A stretch of DNA of 64,000 nt, from positions 1 through 64,000 of the forward strand of contig UBJO01000035.1 in NCBI GenBank assembly GCA_900465665.1, written 5' to 3'. The translations under genes and the position numbers were made by a program. Under the pieces are notes generated by a model. It saw only the letters and a program-made list of their open reading frames with translations. It had not been told where the DNA came from and ran no database searches. This DNA comes from Hyphomicrobiales bacterium. Lineage in GTDB: Bacteria; Pseudomonadota; Alphaproteobacteria; Rhizobiales; Rhizobiaceae. Below are positions 50,100 to 57,276 of this stretch, one piece after another (positions within the stretch are counted from its first letter, which is position 1; every line of letters begins with the position of its first letter).

Positions 50100-50738
50100 T
50101 CACCATCTGAGGTAACGACGGCCGAGTGCGGCGCCGATGGCGGTGACGAGCGCAATCGCGATCGTGTACCAGGTGGCGACGAAGAGCGGGCTGTCGTCGA
50201 CGCAATGCCAGGCGTAGAGCGCTGACGCGATCGCGCTGGCGGCAAGCCCCGCTGCAGCGCCCGCAAGCGCCGGTCGGCGCGGCGCACCGGCCCGAAGCGC
50301 CAGGATGAAGCCCAAAAGCGGCGCGATCGACAGAAGCGGGATGAGCGCCAGGCAGTAGGCCGCATTGTGCCCCATCATCTGCGGTTCCCAAAGCTCTCGC
50401 GGCAACACCTGGAGTTCGATCAGGACGGCAGCCGCAAGCACGCCTGTCGGCGCCAACAGCGCCCATGACGCGGCGCTGACGGGAACGTCAGGGCGGCCGA
50501 TGCGAAACACGATCGTCGATGCGAGAATGGCGAGCACCAGCATCAGGCTCACCTTGAAGAGCACGCGGGTGGTCCCCATCATGCTTGCAATGTCGTGGCG
50601 GATGCCGATCGCGAACACCAGGATCAGCGCGGAAACGACAACGCCTGAAACGAGCGCAGTCTTCAGCGCGCGCCCCAGCCGCATCCGGACAGGGGCATCC
50701 TCGGTCAACAGGCTGATCAGCTCATTCGTCTTCAACAC
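50100..50738 (-). CDS. NrsF/DUF1109 family anti-sigma factor
   Basis: 212 residues with a short cytosolic N-terminus (LKTNELISLLTEDAPVRMRL) that should bind the sigma factor and six membrane helices. Its GTG start at 50738 lies inside the sigma gene, overlapping it by 17 bases, with GGAG five bases upstream. This gene pair is the standard form of NrsF-controlled ECF systems of Alphaproteobacteria. Confidence 0.88.
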   Translation of the reverse strand: MLKTNELISLLTEDAPVRMRLGRALKTALVSGVVVSALILVFAIGIRHDIASMMGTTRVLFKVSLMLVLAILASTIVFRIGRPDVPVSAASWALLAPTGVLAAAVLIELQVLPRELWEPQMMGHNAAYCLALIPLLSIAPLLGFILALRAGAPRRPALAGAAAGLAASAIASALYAWHCVDDSPLFVATWYTIAIALVTAIGAALGRRYLRW

Positions 50739-51309
50739 GTCCACTCCGATCGTCCGTCTCGCCGCGATAAAAGGCGGCAAGTTTCTTCAGCGCCCGGTGC
50801 AGCGAAACACGCACCGCACCCTCGCTCATCTTCAGCCGCTCCGCCGTCTCCCGGATGCCCGCGCCGCCGATCGAGATCGAGCGAACGATGTCGCGCTGCG
50901 GATCCTTCAGCCGTTCCAAGAGGTGGATGGCGTCCAGCCGGTCCATGGCGTCCGCTGCCTCATCGTCGCTGGCAACCGTTTCCATCACATCCTCGATCGG
51001 CACGCTCAGATGCCGTCCGCGCCGGCGCAGGCTGTCGATCAGCTTGTTGCGCACGATCGCCGACAGCCACGGGCCGATCGGCCGCGCCGGATCCCAGGTG
51101 CCGCGCTTCAGGTGCACCGCAAGCAGCACTTCCTGCACCACGTCTTCCGCCTCGCTTGCCGGCGCGCCGAACTGTTCGCAACGTCGCCGGGCCATGGCGC
51201 GCAAATGAGGCGTTACCGCCAGAAGAAAGCGCTGATAGGCCTGCGCGTCGCCATCAAGCGCGCGGCGCATCCAGTCTGCCCATTCCTCTTCACGCGCCGA
51301 ATAATTCAC
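50722..51309 (-). CDS. ECF-type RNA polymerase sigma factor
   Basis: 195 residues with sigma region 2 (about 20-95; SEAEDVVQEVLLAVHLKRGT and WLSAIVRNKLIDSLRRRGR) and region 4 (about 135-180; IRETAERLKMSEGAVRVSLH). The start is a GTG at 51309 (VNYSAREEEWADWM). Overlaps the downstream anti-sigma gene. Such pairs respond to envelope or oxidative/metal stress; the signal here is unknown, and no target promoter motif was recognised nearby. Confidence 0.93.
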   Translation of the reverse strand: MNYSAREEEWADWMRRALDGDAQAYQRFLLAVTPHLRAMARRRCEQFGAPASEAEDVVQEVLLAVHLKRGTWDPARPIGPWLSAIVRNKLIDSLRRRGRHLSVPIEDVMETVASDDEAADAMDRLDAIHLLERLKDPQRDIVRSISIGGAGIRETAERLKMSEGAVRVSLHRALKKLAAFYRGETDDRSGRVEDE

Positions 51310-51447
51310 CCGACATCATCCTCTACGAACGGGCACATGCAGTTGTTACCGGACCTTGGAAATATTTCGAAGACCTAGCAAGGCCGCATCGCTTAAAAAG
51401 CGTCGTGGGTGCGAGCTGAAACCTGATGAGGAGGGGAAAAGGCCCGC

Positions 51448-51789
51448 TTAGCGGACGGGCTGGTAGTGGCCGCGCAGCGGCACCTGGCTGCCGGTGGAAA
51501 TCACGCCATCTCGATCGCACACATAGACGGTCATCGGCATGCCGCCGGTGCGGAAGATCTCGTCATAGCGCCGGCGCACGAATTGCGTCTCGGTCCGGCA
51601 GGTCAGTTTCGGCTCCAGCGAAGGGTCGGTCGGCGCCTTGACGCCGGGCAGGTTGGGATAGGGATAGGCCGATTGCACCCGGCCCTGGCCGGCGCGGCCC
51701 CAGTCGGTCGAAAACGCCGGCGCGGGAAGAACGCCGCTCGACAGCGTCAGTGCCACAAGAACGATTTTTTCGAAATTACCAAGCCGCAT
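51448..51789 (-). CDS. Small secreted protein, unknown
   Basis: 113 residues with a signal sequence (FEKIVLVALTLSSGVLPAPAF) and a short mature domain with two cysteines (KLTCRTETQFVRRRYDEIFR and VYVCDRDGVISTGSQVPLRG). GGAGGG lies before ATG 51789. No family recognised. Confidence 0.65.
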   Translation of the reverse strand: MRLGNFEKIVLVALTLSSGVLPAPAFSTDWGRAGQGRVQSAYPYPNLPGVKAPTDPSLEPKLTCRTETQFVRRRYDEIFRTGGMPMTVYVCDRDGVISTGSQVPLRGHYQPVR

Positions 51790-51904
51790 CAATTCCCTCC
51801 GGCCGTTTGCCGGTCTCTCTATCAATGCCTTGGATGTAAGCATGCCATTAGAGTGCATCAAGCGGAAGCACGCGTTGCTCCCGCAAACGTGACCTCATGC
51901 GAGC

Positions 51905-53629
51905 CTAGGCCGGCTTGCGGAAATAGCCGCGAAACGTCGGGTGGGCGAAGAGGCTGGCGAGGATGGCAAAGCCCGCGCCGAGGAGGAAGCCGGCGAAGAA
52001 CCCGCCGATGACGCCGGCAATCAGGAGCGCCGTCTTCCCCGGTCCGTTGGCTTTCAGCGGCGGCTCGGCCTGCGAGATCACCCGCACATTGCTGCGCGAC
52101 AGGCTCTGCTCTTCGCTGGTCTGGCCCGAGCGCTTCAGTACGGTCTCGTAGATATCGCGCGCGGCGGTCGCCTTGCGCTGCAATTCGTTGAGCTCGACCT
52201 GCTTGTCGGAGGTGTTCACCTGCAGGGCCTTTTGAACCGACAGCTCCTTGGAGACCGCGTCCTCGGCCTTCTTCGCCTGCTGGTATTCGCCCTGCGCCGT
52301 GCTCGCCAGTCGCTGCAGCTCGCCGCGGATCTGGTCGGAAATGCTGTTCAGCGACGAGCGCGCCGCCTGCAGGCGCGGGTGGCGCGTGCCCATCTGGCTC
52401 TCAAGGCTGCTCACCATGGCGGCCTGCGTCGAATATTGCTGGCGCAGAGTCGCAAGCGCCGTCGAAACGCCGCCGCCCTGCGATGTGCCGCCGACCACGT
52501 CCTCGAAGCGCAAGTTGGCCGCCGCGTCCGCGCGCGCCTTGGCCTGGATCGTCTTGTCCTGCGCGGTCACCAGCAGCGTATTGAGCGAGGCCAGGCGCTG
52601 GTCGGAGATCAGCCCGTTCTGCGTCGAGGCCATGTCGTTGTCGGCACGGTAAGTCTCCACCGCCTGCTCGGCCTCCTGCACCTTCTGGCGAAGGTCGGTC
52701 AGGCGGTTGTCGAGCGTGGTCGAGGTATCCTGGTAGAGGCCCGAGCTTGCGCCGTCTTCTTCCTGCAGGAAGGAGGCCACGACCTGGTTTGCCAGCCGCG
52801 CCGATTTCTCGGCGTTTTTCGTGGTGACGTCCATGGAGACCACATAGGTGGAGCTCTGGCGGGTGATGACCAGCGCCTTCTGCAGCGCGCTGATGACGGC
52901 GGCGCTATCGGCCCGGCCGGCGTTGAATTCCGGATCCTGGTCTAGCTTCATCGCATCGGCGACGCGGCGCATCACGTTACCGGAACTCAGGATCTGCACC
53001 TGGCTGTCGATCATCGCCGAGATCATCTCGGGCGAGGGGCCGGAGGCCTGCGTGCTGGGATCGTTGAGGCCGATTTGGCGCGGATCGAAGTAGAGCGTCG
53101 TGTTGGCCGTGAATTTCTGCGTCGACATCGGCAGCACGACGGCGCCGGCAACCGCGCCAAGCACGGAGAGGCCAAGAATGAGAAGGCGCTTGTTCCAGAT
53201 CGCCTGTATCGCCGAGCGGGTGTCGAGCAACGGTCCGCTTTGTTCCGGCACTTGGACGACGGCGGGCGCGATCACGGGTGCAGCGACAGGCCCCGTCACC
53301 GGCGTCGCAAGGGGCGCTGGTGCCGCCTCGCGCGCGACGGTGTTGGCGGATCGAGGCGCAGCGTCGGCGCTCGGCTGGATCGTGTTGTCGCGCTCAGGCG
53401 TCCGCGCGGGCTCGGCAGCCGGCGGTACCGGTCTCGATCGGCTTTGCGATACTGGCTCTTGCGGGGCGGTGTCGGTGATCAGCGAGGAAGGCGCGGGCTT
53501 GGCGGGCACGAAGTCGGACGGGCGCAGCACCGGTCCGGGCGTGCCGGTCCGGTTGGGCTCGGTATTCGGCGGCTCATAGCTGCGCCATTGTGGCAGCCGG
53601 CCAACCTTGTTCCTGTCAGACTGGTTCAT
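51905..53629 (-). CDS. Wzz/GumC-type polysaccharide chain-length and export protein
   Basis: 574 residues. A Pro/Ala-rich cytosolic N-terminus of about 130 residues precedes the first membrane helix (about 150-170, LLILGLSVLGAVAGAVVL), the Wzz motif FTANTTLYFDPRQIGL, a long periplasmic coiled coil (about 290-500), a GNVR-type segment and the last helix (LLIAGVIGGFFAGFLLGAGF). There is no Walker motif, so it lacks the tyrosine-kinase domain of Wzc. Works with a Wzy polymerase to set chain length; a Wzy-like gene lies in the divergent operon. Confidence 0.9.
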   Translation of the reverse strand: MNQSDRNKVGRLPQWRSYEPPNTEPNRTGTPGPVLRPSDFVPAKPAPSSLITDTAPQEPVSQSRSRPVPPAAEPARTPERDNTIQPSADAAPRSANTVAREAAPAPLATPVTGPVAAPVIAPAVVQVPEQSGPLLDTRSAIQAIWNKRLLILGLSVLGAVAGAVVLPMSTQKFTANTTLYFDPRQIGLNDPSTQASGPSPEMISAMIDSQVQILSSGNVMRRVADAMKLDQDPEFNAGRADSAAVISALQKALVITRQSSTYVVSMDVTTKNAEKSARLANQVVASFLQEEDGASSGLYQDTSTTLDNRLTDLRQKVQEAEQAVETYRADNDMASTQNGLISDQRLASLNTLLVTAQDKTIQAKARADAAANLRFEDVVGGTSQGGGVSTALATLRQQYSTQAAMVSSLESQMGTRHPRLQAARSSLNSISDQIRGELQRLASTAQGEYQQAKKAEDAVSKELSVQKALQVNTSDKQVELNELQRKATAARDIYETVLKRSGQTSEEQSLSRSNVRVISQAEPPLKANGPGKTALLIAGVIGGFFAGFLLGAGFAILASLFAHPTFRGYFRKPA

Positions 53630-53761
53630 GCGCGCGCTCGTTGCTCGCCTCTAAAATACGGGCGACGTGGGCTCGACTTTAGAAATCCTTAGCTAACGGA
53701 CCGTTAAGATGCCGGGAGAGCATTAAGACGAATGATCGGCTGAAGCCTGGAAGCGGTATCA

Positions 53762-54823
53762 ATGAGCAACAAATCCTCCCCCCGGCGGCGCCTTGCGGCG
53801 GCCGTCCTGGCAACGATCTTGCTCCAGGCCGGTGGCGCCAGCGCGCAGGGCACATGCCTGCAGGGCATCAACCTCTCGGGCGCTGAATTCGGCGAGCGCG
53901 GCGGCGAGGTTTTCAAGGCCTATGCCTATCCATCCGAGGAAACCATCGCCTATTTCGCCAGGAAAGGCTTCAACACGGTGCGCCTTCCCTTCCTCTGGGA
54001 GCGCCTGCAGCCTCAGCTTGGAAAGCCGCTCGACGAGGCCGAGCTGCAGCGGCTGAAGGAAGCGGTCGAGCTTCTGCGCAAGCAGCACCTGACCGTCATT
54101 CTCGATCCGCACAATTATGCCCATTACGACAAGGTGATGATCGGCACCCCGCCGGTCACCGATACCGCCTTCGCGGAATTCTGGGCGCGGCTGGCGATCG
54201 AATTCTCCAATCAGGAAGATGTGATCTTCGGCCTGATGAACGAGCCTTACGACATCGGCGCCGATGCCTGGCTGAAGGCCGCCAATGCCGCGATCCGCAC
54301 GATCCGCGCGACGGGGGCGAACAATCTGATCCTCGTTCCCGGAACCCGCTTCACCGGCGCCCATTCCTGGCAGGCGGATGCGCCGGGTGGCGCCAACGGC
54401 ACGGTCATGCTTGGCGTTCGCGACCCGCGCAAGAATTACGCTTACGAGGTGCATCAGTATTTCGATGAGGATTCATCGGGCATGCACGCCGAATGCAGCG
54501 GCAACGACAGCGCGCTCAACGCAGTCACCGCGATGACCGACTGGGCGAAGAAGAACAACACGCGCGTCTTCCTCGGCGAGTTCGGCGTGTCGCAGGACAA
54601 GGCCTGCGTGGCAGGCCTCGGCCGCGTGCTCAATCACATGCAGGCAAACCCCGATGTCTGGCTCGGCTGGACCTATTGGGTGGCTGGCGACTGGTGGCCG
54701 GAGACCGAGACGCTGAACGTCCAGCCGCGCAACGGCAAGGATCGCCAGCAGATGACGGCGCTGGAAAACGCCATCAAGGCGCCGCCCGCCGACAAGGCCA
54801 AGTGCAAGACGCTGGTGGATTGA
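53762..54823 (+). CDS. Glycoside hydrolase family 5 endoglycanase
   Basis: 353 residues with a signal peptide (RRRLAAAVLATILLQAGGAS, cleaved near ASA-QGT). The GH5 catalytic pair is present: acid/base Glu161 in GLMNEPYDI and nucleophile Glu273 in VFLGEFGVSQ. Likely a beta-1,4-glucanase or related enzyme trimming an exopolysaccharide in the periplasm or outside. Four bases separate it from the Wzy-like gene. Confidence 0.9.
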   Translation: MSNKSSPRRRLAAAVLATILLQAGGASAQGTCLQGINLSGAEFGERGGEVFKAYAYPSEETIAYFARKGFNTVRLPFLWERLQPQLGKPLDEAELQRLKEAVELLRKQHLTVILDPHNYAHYDKVMIGTPPVTDTAFAEFWARLAIEFSNQEDVIFGLMNEPYDIGADAWLKAANAAIRTIRATGANNLILVPGTRFTGAHSWQADAPGGANGTVMLGVRDPRKNYAYEVHQYFDEDSSGMHAECSGNDSALNAVTAMTDWAKKNNTRVFLGEFGVSQDKACVAGLGRVLNHMQANPDVWLGWTYWVAGDWWPETETLNVQPRNGKDRQQMTALENAIKAPPADKAKCKTLVD

Positions 54824-54827
54824 GGCT

Positions 54828-56096
54828 ATGGTAGGCAAGGACACGACCGTTAAGGAGCCGATCGATTACAGCATCCTGGCTGTCAGCGTGCTCGGCGTCA
54901 CCTACAACGCCATCCTCGCCTTCATCAATCACAACATCATGCCGCTGACGCCGACCGCCGTGGTGATGAGCGAGATCCTGATCCTCGCCTACAGCTTCGG
55001 TTACATCTTGAAGAAGGGAATATTCGAGGAGGATATCATTCCTCTCGGCTATCTCCTCGCCACCATCGTGCTGACTGTCTATGTGATGGTCATCAACAAG
55101 GCCGGCTATATCGATCATCTGCGCAACGTCCTGATCATCTTCGCCTTCACCGTGCTCGGCCGCTGGAGCAACGAGCGAACGTTGCGGCTCGCCTTCAAGA
55201 TCTGCTGCGTTACGGTTCTGGCCGTGCTGGTTTGCGAGATCATCTCGACGCCTGCCTATGTGGCACTGGTCCATCCGGCCGAGTACTTCCAGAACACCCG
55301 CGGCGTGCCCCCCGCCACCTATAGCGACGCCGGCCTGTTTCGCGGCGCGCTCGGCTTCGAAGGGCGGTTTTCGTTCGGCCTGATCGACCACCGCTCCTCC
55401 TCGATCTTTCTCGAACAGGTGTCGCTCGCCAATTTCTGCGGCGTCATGGTCATCTATCTCGTGAGCTTCGCCAATCGCATCACGCTGTTCGATCGCCTGA
55501 TTTTCATCACCACGATCGTGCTCATCCTGGTGACCAACGATACCCGCACCATGCTGATCTTCGCCATCGTCAGCGCCGCCGGCTATGTCATCTATCCCTT
55601 CATCCCGAAGATCTTCAATTTCCTGATGATGCCCGGGATCGTCATGGTCGGCTTCATCATCCACGCCTTCAAGCCGAACGCCCATGACGACGACTTCGTC
55701 GGCCGCATCAGCGGCACGATCAGAAACATCATCGCCATGGATCTGCCGGCGACGATGGGGCTTGAGCTCGACAAGGCCACCACCTTCGTCGACAGCGGCT
55801 ACGTCTACATCACCTACGGCGCCACCGTCTTCGGCCTCATCCTCTTCTGGCTCTTCGTCTCCTTCTATCCGGCCGGCCAGACGCCGAACCAGAAGCGGCT
55901 TTGCCATTCCCTGTCGCTCTTCATGTTTCTGAACCTGATGATCGGCTCGACCGCGATCTTTTCCATGAAGACCGCCGGCCTCGGCTGGCTTCTCGTCGGC
56001 TTCCTCAAATTCAACGAGGGCACCAAGGCCACGGCGGGGATTCGCGGTTCCACGACGCAAAGTGAACGGACTCCGATAGGAAACGCCGTAAGCTGA
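54828..56096 (+). CDS. Wzy-like polysaccharide polymerase (multi-pass membrane protein)
   Basis: 422 residues with about ten membrane helices and a periplasmic loop between helices 5 and 6 (HPAEYFQNTRGVPPATYSD, then GALGFEGRFSFGLIDHRSSS), as in O-antigen polymerases. The cluster with a Wzz/GumC protein and a GH5 enzyme resembles the unlinked gene set for the unipolar adhesin (UPP) in Agrobacterium, where a Wzy protein called UppW is encoded; I am not sure that this is the orthologue. Confidence 0.75.
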   Translation: MVGKDTTVKEPIDYSILAVSVLGVTYNAILAFINHNIMPLTPTAVVMSEILILAYSFGYILKKGIFEEDIIPLGYLLATIVLTVYVMVINKAGYIDHLRNVLIIFAFTVLGRWSNERTLRLAFKICCVTVLAVLVCEIISTPAYVALVHPAEYFQNTRGVPPATYSDAGLFRGALGFEGRFSFGLIDHRSSSIFLEQVSLANFCGVMVIYLVSFANRITLFDRLIFITTIVLILVTNDTRTMLIFAIVSAAGYVIYPFIPKIFNFLMMPGIVMVGFIIHAFKPNAHDDDFVGRISGTIRNIIAMDLPATMGLELDKATTFVDSGYVYITYGATVFGLILFWLFVSFYPAGQTPNQKRLCHSLSLFMFLNLMIGSTAIFSMKTAGLGWLLVGFLKFNEGTKATAGIRGSTTQSERTPIGNAVS

Positions 56097-56273
56097 CGGT
56101 CGATGGGATGTTCCGGTCATTGAGGCCGCTCTTCTCGATAAACTTGGTGCAGCGGCGTGAGCGTCGTGCTTGATCGGCCATGTCGCTTTGATCTAAGCAG
56201 GCTCAACGGTCGATGCCGCCTAAACAAGGCCGACGCTTGAACAAGGCCAATGGCTAAACAAGGAATATGACGC

Positions 56274-57158
56274 ATGACGCAATATGTATTGACGGTAGCC
56301 TGCAAATCGACACGCGGCATCGTGGCGGCGATTTCGACCTATCTGGCCGACAAGGGCTGCAACATCATCGACAGCTCGCAGTTCGATGACCTGTCGACAG
56401 GCATGTTCTTCACCCGCGTCAGCTTCATCTCGGAAGAGGGCGCGACGCTTGCGGCCATTCGCGAAGGCTTCCAGCCGATCGCCGAGAAGTTCGAGATGAC
56501 CTCGGAAATCCACGACGGCGACCAGCGCATGAAGGTGCTGCTGATGGTCTCGCGTTTCGGTCACTGCCTGAACGACCTGCTCTACCGCTGGAAGATCGGC
56601 GCGCTGCCGATCGATATCGTCGGCGTGGTGTCCAACCACTTCGATTATCAGAAGGTCGTGGTCAATCACGACATCCCTTTCCACCACATCAAGGTGACGA
56701 AGGAAAACAAGCCCGAGGCCGAAGCGCAGATCATGCAGATCGTCGAATCGACCGGCACCGAACTCGTCGTGCTCGCCCGCTACATGCAGGTGCTCTCGGA
56801 TGCCATGTGCAAGAAGATGTCCGGCCGCATCATCAACATCCACCACTCCTTCCTGCCGTCTTTCAAGGGCGCAAACCCCTACAAGCAGGCCTATGAGCGC
56901 GGCGTGAAGCTGATCGGCGCCACCGCGCATTACGTCACCGCCGACCTCGATGAAGGCCCGATCATCGAGCAGGACACCGCGCGCATCACCCATGCGCAGT
57001 CGGCTGACGATTACGTCTCGATCGGTCGCGATGTCGAGAGCCAGGTGCTCGCCCGCGCCATCCACGCCCATATCCACCACCGCGTGTTCCTGAACGGCAA
57101 CCGCACCGTGGTCTTCCCGGCAAGCCCGGGCAGCTATGCCTCCGAGCGCATGGGCTGA
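56274..57158 (+). CDS. purU: Formyltetrahydrofolate deformylase
   Basis: Hydrolyses 10-formyl-THF to formate and THF, balancing one-carbon pools and supplying formate. 294 residues: N-terminal ACT domain (TQYVLTVACKSTRGIVAAIS, about 1-80) and C-terminal formyltransferase domain (VVSNHFDYQKVV; NIHHSFLPSFKGANPYKQAY with the active His; HYVTADLDEGPIIEQD). Alone in its unit. Confidence 0.96.
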   Translation: MTQYVLTVACKSTRGIVAAISTYLADKGCNIIDSSQFDDLSTGMFFTRVSFISEEGATLAAIREGFQPIAEKFEMTSEIHDGDQRMKVLLMVSRFGHCLNDLLYRWKIGALPIDIVGVVSNHFDYQKVVVNHDIPFHHIKVTKENKPEAEAQIMQIVESTGTELVVLARYMQVLSDAMCKKMSGRIINIHHSFLPSFKGANPYKQAYERGVKLIGATAHYVTADLDEGPIIEQDTARITHAQSADDYVSIGRDVESQVLARAIHAHIHHRVFLNGNRTVVFPASPGSYASERMG

Positions 57159-57276
57159 CACAGCTATCGGGCGTCCTCTAATTACTTGAGATGACGCCTG
57201 ATCCCTTGCTTGCCGATAGCAAGCTGTCGATTATCTGCTTATTGTGCAGGATCGAATCGTGCGGTGGGGGAATGCC

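Noticed and set aside
49711..50365. Overlapping minus-strand frames in the region before the NrsF gene
   Set aside because: Arg/Pro/Ser-rich products without start signals; they are frame-shifted shadows of the NrsF gene and the small plus-strand gene.
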